Assembly (NCBI GenBank): GCA_945868555.1
Contig: CAMBMC010000117.1
Location: forward strand, 1 to 7,243
DNA length: 7,243 nucleotides
Direction: 5' to 3'
Source of the DNA: Chitinophaga pinensis
GTDB lineage: Bacteria; Bacteroidota; Bacteroidia; Flavobacteriales_D; Crocinitomicaceae
The notes below the pieces were generated by a model. It was not told the DNA's origin, made no database searches, and was given only the letters and a program-made list of their open reading frames with translations. The translations under genes and the position numbers were made by a program. Of the stretch, positions 1 through 6,801 are shown one piece after another (positions within the stretch are counted from its first letter, which is position 1; the number at the start of each line of letters is the position of its first letter).

Positions 1-1
1 C

Positions 2-3000
2 AATAACAACAATGGTCCATATACCTTAACGGCTCCTGGCGGTGGATTTAGTCCGAATAGCGGGTTGTTTTTCGATTATCAATACATCTGTGCGACAGAT
101 GTGCCTTCGAATATTCAATTGAAGTGGGAAGCCTACGATAATGATGATGCAGGAAACTATGATATTGTTGGATTAAACAGCGGTCAAACAGGGCTTCAAA
201 CGGTAAATATGCCGGTTCCAGCCTTTGCGGGTACATCGAATTATACATTCACGGCGACAGGAGGTGCCGGCTGTCAATCTACGCAAACATATGTGATCAA
301 CCTTGCCGTTGAGCGTCTTCCTTTGGTGGTTAACTACTTTGAAGATGCCATTTGTGATGCTACGGTGGCTGCAATGAACACGACCTATACATTGGGATGG
401 TGTGATTATACACTTGAACCCAACGAGCCAGCGGCCAGCGATGTGCAAGCCGCAGGTTCAACGTGGGTGAAATTTGTCGCTCCAGCAAGTGGTTCAGTTT
501 ACATTACCACGGATTTGGCTGGGACAGATATTGGTACCTACTTTGAAGTCTATCACGCTGCAGATGGAAGCACCTGTGGCAATGGGATTCAGCCCATTAC
601 GAGTGCCTTGATCAAAGACAAATTCGAATACCTTTCGCACGTTGAATTTTCTGATGGTATAGATCTTCTTGGATTGGATCCCGAAGCTGAACTTACCTTT
701 GACAGTTGTGACCCATTCCCGGGAATCAGTTACCAGAAATTAATTCCAGGACAAACCTATTATGTACAAGTTACGGCTGACAATGCTTCAGACCATGGTT
801 ATTTTGAGTTTCGTGTGAATCAATTGGGAGGAAGTTCTCCAGATTTAATTGATATTCCATGCTTATCGAATACAGTTTCACCAGGAACAACCGTAATTAG
901 TTCAACTGCCGGTTCAGGAGCAACAGCAAACCTTGGTTTCGGCTGTGCGTTTGACGGAGGGAACGATTTTGGTGAAACAGGGAAACAGCACACAAGCTCA
1001 AACCCGAATCAGTACCATGCATACGACTATGACCATCCAGCAGTAAACAATGCGGACATGAACGAATCCGTTTGGTTAAACTTTATTGCTCCAAACAGTG
1101 GTCGAATGGTCTTTGAAACGGATTACCAAAGTGCCATTTATTCAGAAAGTGCGGCGTTATTTGGTTTTGACGCACGTTTTTCTCCAGGAACTCCAAGTGA
1201 TTACAACTGTGCGAACTTAGACGATTTGTACGCGAACGATGGTGCTTTGAATGGACTTTTTGGCGGAACTACCGTGAGTGCAATCATTGACGCACGTTGC
1301 TTAGAGCCAGGTTACAAATACTTCGGTATGGTGGATCCTGCGAACAACCTTACACCGTTGGCGGGTCAAAATATCGATACATGGTTGTATGATCCATCCG
1401 TGGTGAGTCCAACAACAAATCCCCCAGGGAACGACATTCTTTGCTTAGCCTTTTCAGACCCATTGTTTGAAATACCTGTTACACCAGCAGGTACAAACCC
1501 TAACTTCCAAGCGGTTGCCGGTTCCAATGAATTTGCATGTCGCGAGTATTTGGCAGGTGAGCCGGCAGCAGCTGCACAGCAGTCAGATCGCGCCGATCAA
1601 ACGGTATGGCATTACTTCGTAGCCCCGCTATCAGGTTCAGTCGAAATGAATATCAGGGCCTACATCGGTTTGGATACCTTGCGTTACAACGTTTATGAAT
1701 TGCTCAATGGCACCGATTGTTATGGTGGATTGCAACCTGCGACCTATACGCAGGATGGAACAAGAAACACACCGATTGTAACTCCTATGTTGACTGGTTC
1801 GGCAGGATTTGATGGAACGCAAGAGTCTGTTTGTTGCCTTGTTCCAGGAAAAATCTACGCCATTCAATTGGACGGTGGTTCACCTGGTGACGAAGGACAG
1901 TACATTATCGAGTATGTGCGTGAGGTTGCGAACGATGCAGGTGATGTTTTTGTTCAATTGTCGAATGGAAATACGATCAATGTGACGGACACCGACACCG
2001 CATTTGTATGTTTTGGAGATACCATCTACCCAGGAATTATGGTGAATGGTATTGGAGAAAGCACGTTGGATATTCCATCTTGCTTGTCTTTAGGCTACGT
2101 GATTCACAATACATCTCCGGTTCCAGATCCAGTGTCAGGTTCAGGATTTGTATTCATTGATTCTGTGCAAACGTCAAACGGAATTTTCGTCAACAATACG
2201 AATGGTTCGGGAACGTTTGGAAATCCAGCGTTCAATCAATTGTACTATGTCTCGCCAATGGCGGATCAACCTGGCACAGATTGGGGAACATTCTCTTGTT
2301 CATCGTCAGCCTTAAATAATGGTGTACCTGTTGTATTCCTTCAACCAATTCAGCCAGTTTCTTCGTATGACAATGCCTTGTGTACGATTACATTTACCGC
2401 AACCGGTGGACTAGCGACCTTCAATGGCTCGGGCTTTAGTTATACCATTTTGAATGCAGCAGGTAATGCGGTATCAACGGGTACTTTTGCTTCAGGAACG
2501 AATACTGTCTTTGAAGTGCCATCCGCAGAAGTATTTACAGTAACGGTAACGGATGGTTCTTGTCCTTACAGCTTCACAGTGGATGCAACAGCTTGTGCGA
2601 ACCCATGTATCATCACTCCAATACAAGTCTTCGTAGACACTGCAATTTGTGCGGGTGGATCGATCTTCTTGCAAGGTGCTAGTCAAACAACAGCTGGATT
2701 ATATACGGATGTGTTTACTGCGACAAATGGTTGTGATAGCACCATTTATACAACCTTGTCCATCAACGAACCAGTGAACTTTGCACAAACGATAACGATT
2801 TGTCAAGGGGCATCCTATGCAATTGGAACAAACACATATACTGCAGCTGGAATTTACACCGATCCTTTTATTGCAGCAAATGGTTGTGATAGCACAGTGA
2901 CAACGACATTGTTTGTTACGGCTTACTTGACATCGACGACAAGTCAATCCATTTGTCAAGGTAACAGCTATGCCTTCGGGGGTAACTTATTGTCTGCGGC

Positions 3001-3658
3001 AGGAACGTATGTGGATACCCTGATTTCAGTGGAAGGATGTGATTCCATTGCGACTTTATTCCTAACGGTATTACCAAATACAATAGGCTCAATCACAGCG
3101 ACCATTTGTGAAGGTCAATCCTATGCCTTCGGAACACAAACCTTAACGACAAGTGGTGCGTTTACAGAAGTGTTGGTCAATGCAAATGGCTGCGACTCAA
3201 CATTAACCTTGTACTTGTTTGTGACGAATGCAACCGAAACCTATCAGCAGGCAGAAATTTGTCAAGGTGAAACGTACGATCTCTTTGGTCAATCGTTGAC
3301 AACAAGTGGAATGTACATTGATACAACAACAACTGCAGCAGGATGTGATTCTATTGTTCGACTTGAACTATCGGTTGTTGATTGCGTGGGTGACTTCGAA
3401 ATCAGTAACATGGTGACACCAAACGACGACGGTCAGAACGATACGTGGAAGATCAACAATTATCCATACATCGCAGGATGTACAGTGACCATCTACAACC
3501 GTTGGGGTCAACCGGTATATACGACAAACGATTACAACAATGAATGGGCAGGAACCAAGGACGGCGAATTATTGCCAGATGGTGTCTATTTCTATTCGAT
3601 CAAATGCTCGGATGAAGAATTCACAGGAAGTATCAACTTGTTCAGATTTAAAAAATAA
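2..3658 (+). CDS. Giant T9SS-exported surface protein with type B (CHU_C, gliding motility-associated) C-terminal sorting domain; 5' end missing
   Basis: The reading frame is open to the left edge, so the true start lies outside the window; a TTG at 65 is only an internal codon. The visible 1218 residues (numbered from base 2) show, in order: an acidic loop (residues 46-54); three related modules at about 118-275, 287-450 and 511-642, each with a W-x2-F-[VI]-A-P-x-S-G motif (Trp155, Trp358, Trp536) and a later PGxxY motif (Pro249, Pro436, Pro615), resembling PPC-like beta-sandwiches; a Gly/Ser/Thr/Asn-rich stretch; five 51-residue repeats (about 878-1128); and a C-terminal domain (about 1129-1218) with TPNDDGQND, YNRWG, LPDGVYFY and a terminal KK. 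That last domain is the T9SS type B sorting domain (TIGR04131/CHU_C), known to direct export through the outer membrane by T9SS. The product is inferred to be a surface adhesin or large secreted protein; its ligand is unknown. No catalytic domain was recognised in the visible part. The stop codon lies 8 bases before the PorP/SprF-OmpA gene, suggesting one operon. Confidence 0.9.
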   Translation, partial: NNNNGPYTLTAPGGGFSPNSGLFFDYQYICATDVPSNIQLKWEAYDNDDAGNYDIVGLNSGQTGLQTVNMPVPAFAGTSNYTFTATGGAGCQSTQTYVINLAVERLPLVVNYFEDAICDATVAAMNTTYTLGWCDYTLEPNEPAASDVQAAGSTWVKFVAPASGSVYITTDLAGTDIGTYFEVYHAADGSTCGNGIQPITSALIKDKFEYLSHVEFSDGIDLLGLDPEAELTFDSCDPFPGISYQKLIPGQTYYVQVTADNASDHGYFEFRVNQLGGSSPDLIDIPCLSNTVSPGTTVISSTAGSGATANLGFGCAFDGGNDFGETGKQHTSSNPNQYHAYDYDHPAVNNADMNESVWLNFIAPNSGRMVFETDYQSAIYSESAALFGFDARFSPGTPSDYNCANLDDLYANDGALNGLFGGTTVSAIIDARCLEPGYKYFGMVDPANNLTPLAGQNIDTWLYDPSVVSPTTNPPGNDILCLAFSDPLFEIPVTPAGTNPNFQAVAGSNEFACREYLAGEPAAAAQQSDRADQTVWHYFVAPLSGSVEMNIRAYIGLDTLRYNVYELLNGTDCYGGLQPATYTQDGTRNTPIVTPMLTGSAGFDGTQESVCCLVPGKIYAIQLDGGSPGDEGQYIIEYVREVANDAGDVFVQLSNGNTINVTDTDTAFVCFGDTIYPGIMVNGIGESTLDIPSCLSLGYVIHNTSPVPDPVSGSGFVFIDSVQTSNGIFVNNTNGSGTFGNPAFNQLYYVSPMADQPGTDWGTFSCSSSALNNGVPVVFLQPIQPVSSYDNALCTITFTATGGLATFNGSGFSYTILNAAGNAVSTGTFASGTNTVFEVPSAEVFTVTVTDGSCPYSFTVDATACANPCIITPIQVFVDTAICAGGSIFLQGASQTTAGLYTDVFTATNGCDSTIYTTLSINEPVNFAQTITICQGASYAIGTNTYTAAGIYTDPFIAANGCDSTVTTTLFVTAYLTSTTSQSICQGNSYAFGGNLLSAAGTYVDTLISVEGCDSIATLFLTVLPNTIGSITATICEGQSYAFGTQTLTTSGAFTEVLVNANGCDSTLTLYLFVTNATETYQQAEICQGETYDLFGQSLTTSGMYIDTTTTAAGCDSIVRLELSVVDCVGDFEISNMVTPNDDGQNDTWKINNYPYIAGCTVTIYNRWGQPVYTTNDYNNEWAGTKDGELLPDGVYFYSIKCSDEEFTGSINLFRFKK
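2633..3385 (+). repeat. Five in-frame 153-bp (51-residue) tandem repeats with paired cysteines
   Basis: The first cysteine of each unit (in I-C-[QEA]-G) is encoded at 2648, 2801, 2954, 3107 and 3260, so the period is exactly 153 bp with no indels. In every unit a second cysteine (in G-C-D-S) follows exactly 28 residues later, and the unit ends in an alternating hydrophobic strand of the type TLxLxV. Conserved inner positions include a central Gly 16 residues after the first Cys, followed by an aromatic residue two positions on. Units keep some DNA identity: a 19-bp string at 2724-2742 recurs at 2877-2895, and a 12-bp string at 2968-2979 recurs at 3121-3132. Similar ICQG...GCDS repeats are familiar in Bacteroidota surface proteins. 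I infer small beta-structured stalk modules, each possibly closed by one disulfide, which hold the outer modules away from the C-terminal sorting domain. Confidence 0.9.
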
Positions 3659-3666
3659 GCAGCGTC

Positions 3667-5061
3667 ATGAAAAAGTTCGTTCGAAATACATTGATCGTTG
3701 TGAGTAGCATGCTTGCAATACAGACCATGGCTCAGCAAACGCCACAGTCTAGTGTGTACAATTACAACCGCTTTGCACTCAATCCTGCGTATGCAGGAGC
3801 AGAAGGATGTACACAAATTTTCTTCTCGCACCTCAATCAATGGGGGAAAGTGGAAGGTGCACCAGTAACAAGTTTATTGAGTGTAAATTCCCGACTCGGA
3901 AAGAATTGGGGAGTTGGAGGAAGTATGCTCATCGATAAGGTCGGAATGCTTCAGCAAATTGCTGCCTCAGGATCTGTCTCATACGGCATCCGTTTGGGTG
4001 CGCACAACATTCGACTTGGACTTACTGCGGGGTATTACCAATTTCGGGTAAATCCTACAAGCGCTGTAGTCTTCGACCTTGCTGACAATATCGTCAATGG
4101 CGGTTCGCAATCGTCGTCTTCAATCAATACAGAGGTGGGCTTGAAGTATCGTTTCAAGGGACTGGATTTGGGCGTTTCTTCAAAACAAGTTATTCAAACC
4201 TTCTCGAATTTTGGATATACCAATTTAGATGGCTACGGATTGAAACGACACATCATTGCTATGGCAGGATACAAGTTTCAGATCAATCAAAATCTCGCAC
4301 TACGTCCATCTGTGATGTACAAAGGAATTCCACAAATCTCACAGTTCGACTTCAATGCCGATGTGATGTACAAGGACTTCATCCAAGGAGGTTTAGGCTA
4401 CCGCACGGGTGTAGGTTTAATTGGTCGAGTAGGAATCAATATTCAAGATTTGTTCTTTATTGGCTATGCCTACGAAGCACCAATGCGAAATATCGCCTCG
4501 TACAGTTCAGGATCACATGAGGTCATTATCGGCTTGAAATTGTGCCGAAACAAGAAATCTGTTGAGGTAGAAGATATTGTTGCTGTTGTACCTAAGTCAG
4601 ATACCATTGTTCGAATCGAATATAAGATTGACACTCTGGTTGTTGACCGTGTGGATACTGTATACATGGATGCCGCTCAAAACCGTATCGTGAGCAATGA
4701 AGAGGCTGATCGCGTTTTGGATTTAGCTGCAAAGACCTTAGAATTCGAAAATGACAAGTCCATCATTCTGAAGAAATCACATGGTGAGTTGGAGTCCTTG
4801 ACGAACATTATGTTGATGCGAACGGATTTAAAAATCCGCTTGGAGGGACACACAGATAACAATGGTTCGGAGGAATACAACATGGAGCTATCTAAAAATC
4901 GTGTTCAAGCGGTGAAAGATTTCCTTGTCGCCAACGGTGTAGATCCAGCGCGTATTGATTTGCAGTGGTATGGTGAATCAAAGCCAATTTCTGAAAATAC
5001 CACCGAAGAGGGGAAAGCACGCAACCGACGGGTGTTGATGAACTACGTTCTTGGAAATTAA
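3667..5061 (+). CDS. PorP/SprF-like T9SS outer-membrane protein fused to a C-terminal OmpA-like peptidoglycan-binding domain
   Basis: The 464-residue protein begins with a signal peptide (KK at 2-3, hydrophobic core to about 19, likely cleavage after Ala22). Residues 24 to about 297 match the PorP/SprF family: NPAYAG at 39-44, NQWGKVEGAPVT at 58-68 region, then alternating beta-strands typical of an outer-membrane barrel. A polar linker (about 298-345) leads to an OmpA-like domain (about 346-464) with GHTD at 394-397, LSKNR at 408-412 and NRRV at 453-456. Asp397 and Arg412 are 15 residues apart, the spacing of the diaminopimelate-binding Asp/Arg pair of E. coli OmpA (271/286), so the domain should bind peptidoglycan. 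PorP/SprF proteins serve T9SS and in particular accompany type B substrates; the adjacent upstream gene encodes such a substrate. The start is the ATG just after the preceding stop and gives a complete signal peptide; no clear Shine-Dalgarno is seen, as is usual in this phylum. Family-typical PorP/SprF proteins are about 300 residues, so the extra length is accounted for by the OmpA part. The partnership with the upstream protein is inferred from position. Confidence 0.9.
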   Translation: MKKFVRNTLIVVSSMLAIQTMAQQTPQSSVYNYNRFALNPAYAGAEGCTQIFFSHLNQWGKVEGAPVTSLLSVNSRLGKNWGVGGSMLIDKVGMLQQIAASGSVSYGIRLGAHNIRLGLTAGYYQFRVNPTSAVVFDLADNIVNGGSQSSSSINTEVGLKYRFKGLDLGVSSKQVIQTFSNFGYTNLDGYGLKRHIIAMAGYKFQINQNLALRPSVMYKGIPQISQFDFNADVMYKDFIQGGLGYRTGVGLIGRVGINIQDLFFIGYAYEAPMRNIASYSSGSHEVIIGLKLCRNKKSVEVEDIVAVVPKSDTIVRIEYKIDTLVVDRVDTVYMDAAQNRIVSNEEADRVLDLAAKTLEFENDKSIILKKSHGELESLTNIMLMRTDLKIRLEGHTDNNGSEEYNMELSKNRVQAVKDFLVANGVDPARIDLQWYGESKPISENTTEEGKARNRRVLMNYVLGN

Positions 5062-5063
5062 GA

Positions 5064-5145
5064 ATTAAAAATTAAGAGTTAAAAATTATGTTGTCTTGAA
5101 TGGCTATAATTTTTAACCCTTGGCCATTAATTCTTCATTTTTAAT
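5064..5145. terminator. Long AT-rich imperfect palindrome between convergent genes, probable bidirectional terminator
   Basis: Two nested inverted-repeat arms are visible. The inner pair is a perfect 12-bp match (5078-5089 with 5106-5117) around a 16-base loop. The outer pair is 13 of 14 bp (5064-5077 with 5132-5145). The only asymmetry is a 14-base insertion (5118-5131, containing TTGGCCATTAA) in the right side. The element fills almost the whole gap between the end of the PorP/SprF-OmpA gene and the end of the oppositely oriented hexapeptide gene. Transcripts from either side would form a stem followed by or containing T-runs, so termination in both directions is a reasonable inference; the stem is AT-rich and therefore not a classical GC-rich intrinsic terminator. 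Confidence 0.6.
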
Positions 5146-5155
5146 TTTACATTCT

Positions 5156-5749
5156 TCACTTCTTCCCTCCCCAGCGCTCGTACCTCGCGTCTTGCATTGG
5201 TCGATTTTCTTCGATTTCACGCAATGGTTCACATTCCTTAAGTGTGTCTTGACATTCTTTGGGTAAAGCTTGGTAAAGGGCTGTGCCTTCCGTTTTCCAG
5301 CCGATCATCTCGTCGCTCACTTCTTTGATGATTTTCGCAGGATTGCCAACGACTAAACTTCGATTGGGAATGGTCATTCCACTTGGAACGAAACACAATG
5401 CACCGATAATGCACTCATCGCCAATCACGACATCATCCATAATTACAGAGTTCATTCCGATCAATGCGTTTTCACCGATTGTTCCGCCGTGGATGATGGC
5501 GCCATGACCGATGTGTGCACCTTTCTTCAGGGTAACCGTGGTGCCAGGAAACATATGAATAGTGCAGTTTTCTTGAACATTGCAGCCATCTTCGATCACA
5601 ATCTGCCCCCAATCTCCACGGATGGCTGCCCCAGGTCCAATGTAAACATTCTCGCCAATAATGACATTTCCAGTGACACTTGCTTGCGGATGTACAAACG
5701 AACTTTCCTTGATGACAGGTCGAAAACCATTGAATTCATATACAGCCAT
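5156..5749 (-). CDS. paaY: Left-handed beta-helix hexapeptide-repeat protein, PaaY / gamma-carbonic-anhydrase-like
   Basis: The 197-residue protein is built from [IV]-G-x4 hexapeptide turns from about residue 20 to 125 (for example VIIGENVYIGPG, HIGHGAIIHG, IGENALIGMN), followed by a C-terminal helix region. It carries the gamma-class metal-site pattern: His65, His82 and His87 (5-residue spacing of the last two), plus Arg44, Asp46 and Gln60 at the places of the conserved Arg, Asp and Gln of Cam-type enzymes. Length and several signature stretches (RPV near the N-terminus, GMNSVIMD at 98-105, EENRP at 180-184) agree best with PaaY, a thioesterase that hydrolyses CoA adducts during phenylacetate catabolism, but related proteins (YrdA, CaiE, gamma carbonic anhydrases) share the fold, so substrate and even reaction are uncertain. 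It is cytoplasmic, with no signal peptide. The gene starts 15 bases after the stop of the upstream beta-propeller gene, so cotranscription is likely. No other phenylacetate gene is in the window. Confidence 0.87.
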   Translation of the reverse strand: MAVYEFNGFRPVIKESSFVHPQASVTGNVIIGENVYIGPGAAIRGDWGQIVIEDGCNVQENCTIHMFPGTTVTLKKGAHIGHGAIIHGGTIGENALIGMNSVIMDDVVIGDECIIGALCFVPSGMTIPNRSLVVGNPAKIIKEVSDEMIGWKTEGTALYQALPKECQDTLKECEPLREIEENRPMQDARYERWGGKK

Positions 5750-5764
5750 AAGAATGTTGTTAAG

Positions 5765-6691
5765 TTATTGAGGGAGATGCCATTTAAAGCGCAATAGAGA
5801 GGTCTTTCCCTGTTGACCTTCATTCGTGATCACTAAATCACCGTTCGGCAAGAAGATGATGCGTTCTGGTCTAGTAAATAGCTTCGCATCGAAACGCACA
5901 AAATTGATGAGTTTGCCGGATTTCTCAAAGACAGCCATTGAATGATCAATGGATGAAATAATGTACACTTCATCGGTCTTTGGATGTACAGCGATACAAG
6001 ATGGCATAAAGTGGCTGCTCGATTCCTCTTCATTCGACTTTCTCTTTTTCGCGAAGAGGATTCCAGTACTTTGTCCAAATGATTCAAGTTCCGAAAGATT
6101 GATCGTAAACAATGGATCTTCGTCCATGGACATGGTTTCAAGGTCAATGGTATAAATCCCTCGGGTGTTTTTGAGTTCAGCCCCATGACCTGTAGCATTT
6201 TTGGGAGCGACCAAGAGTTGGTGGTCTCGTGAATCAACGCAAAGTACCTCATTGTCCCAAGAAGGAATGTCAAGTTTCTTAAAATTGACAGAGACGGAGT
6301 CATCACTTGGATCAACCTGCAGTAAAACGGCATCATTCCGCATAATGAAATAAGAACTATCTACGTGAGTAAGTCCTTCAAAGGATCCACTATAACCAAA
6401 ATCATATTGGGCGCTAATTGAATCACCTGTCATGGAATAGATATACAAGTTCCCGTTTTGGTTTTGAACACAAGCAATTTCATCCTTTGAAAAATCAGTG
6501 ATTCCAGAAATTTCACGCAATTCGAAAGGAAGATGAATGGTAAGGGATGGATGATCAAAATCGAACCAACCGTCTTTTTGAAAGATTTCTCGCAGAAAAT
6601 AGTAATGATCAATACTGGCCTGTTGGATCTTCTTTACCGTAATAAAAGAGATGGCTGCGATGACGACTGAAAAATAGACCTGTTTTTGCAT
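5765..6691 (-). CDS. SdiA-regulated (YjiK-like) family beta-propeller protein with N-terminal membrane anchor or signal
   Basis: The 308-residue protein starts with a short basic end, a hydrophobic segment (about 5-19) and a KK pair, which fits a single membrane anchor or an uncleaved signal; no lipobox cysteine is present. The rest matches the SdiA-regulated family (PF06977, E. coli YjiK type): ELREISGIT at 57-65, FEGLTHVDSSYFI at 104-116, PSCIAVHPKTDEVYIIS at 230-246, and a C-terminal stretch with RPERIIFLPNGDLVITNEG at 274-292 followed by QQGKTSLLRF. These repeats of short beta-strands indicate a beta-propeller facing the periplasm or cell exterior. The family has no firmly established biochemical role; the name comes from regulation of a member in enterics, and says nothing about regulation here. 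A charged insert (about 215-227, Lys/Arg then Glu/Ser) probably forms an exposed loop. ATG at 6691 is chosen because it precedes the hydrophobic segment directly. It is the first gene of a likely two-gene unit with the paaY-like gene. Confidence 0.85.
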   Translation of the reverse strand: MQKQVYFSVVIAAISFITVKKIQQASIDHYYFLREIFQKDGWFDFDHPSLTIHLPFELREISGITDFSKDEIACVQNQNGNLYIYSMTGDSISAQYDFGYSGSFEGLTHVDSSYFIMRNDAVLLQVDPSDDSVSVNFKKLDIPSWDNEVLCVDSRDHQLLVAPKNATGHGAELKNTRGIYTIDLETMSMDEDPLFTINLSELESFGQSTGILFAKKRKSNEEESSSHFMPSCIAVHPKTDEVYIISSIDHSMAVFEKSGKLINFVRFDAKLFTRPERIIFLPNGDLVITNEGQQGKTSLLRFKWHLPQ

Positions 6692-6801
6692 GGCGCTCTA
6701 TGTTTGCAAATATCACACAATTTTTAACTGTACATCGAAAGTGTATGCTAAATTTCAATGAATTCACTATAAATTTCTTACTTTGAAGCTCAATTTGAGT
6801 C
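6692..6801. promoter_or_regulatory. Divergent intergenic region with weak Bacteroidota-type promoter candidates
   Basis: This 110-base AT-rich gap separates the divergent beta-propeller and tag genes and must carry both promoters unless the genes are internal to larger units. The Bacteroidota -7 consensus is TAnnTTTG. On the + strand TTACTTTG (6778-6785) lies 16 bases before the tag ATG; on the - strand GATATTTG (6714-6707) lies 15 bases before the beta-propeller ATG. Each has one mismatch, and I see no convincing -33 TTG partner for either. Two small palindromes are present: TTTGCAAA (6703-6710) and CTCAATTTGAG (6789-6799). Short palindromes are expected by chance in AT-rich DNA, so operator function is speculative. 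Confidence 0.3.

Noticed and set aside
65..67. TTG at 65 as the start of the giant surface-protein gene
   Set aside because: The same frame is open from base 2 with protein-like composition, there is no signal peptide after the TTG, and T9SS substrates need one; the gene runs in from outside the window.
2492..2959. Minus-strand ORFs opposite the repeat region (2492-2686 and 2699-2959)
   Set aside because: They are antisense to a well-supported coding frame, rich in Cys and Arg as expected of shadow frames, and match no family I recognise.
2633..3385. 153-bp direct repeats as a CRISPR array or mobile repeat
   Set aside because: The units are in-frame coding repeats that are diverged at DNA level and conserved at protein level; there is no short identical repeat with unique spacers.
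5489..5797. Plus-strand ORF of 102 codons opposite the PaaY-like gene
   Set aside because: It overlaps the strongly supported hexapeptide gene and the gap after it, and shows no recognisable motif.
5833..6336. Minus-strand ORF of 167 codons inside the beta-propeller gene in another frame
   Set aside because: The 308-residue frame carries all the family motifs; this one is an out-of-frame shadow.
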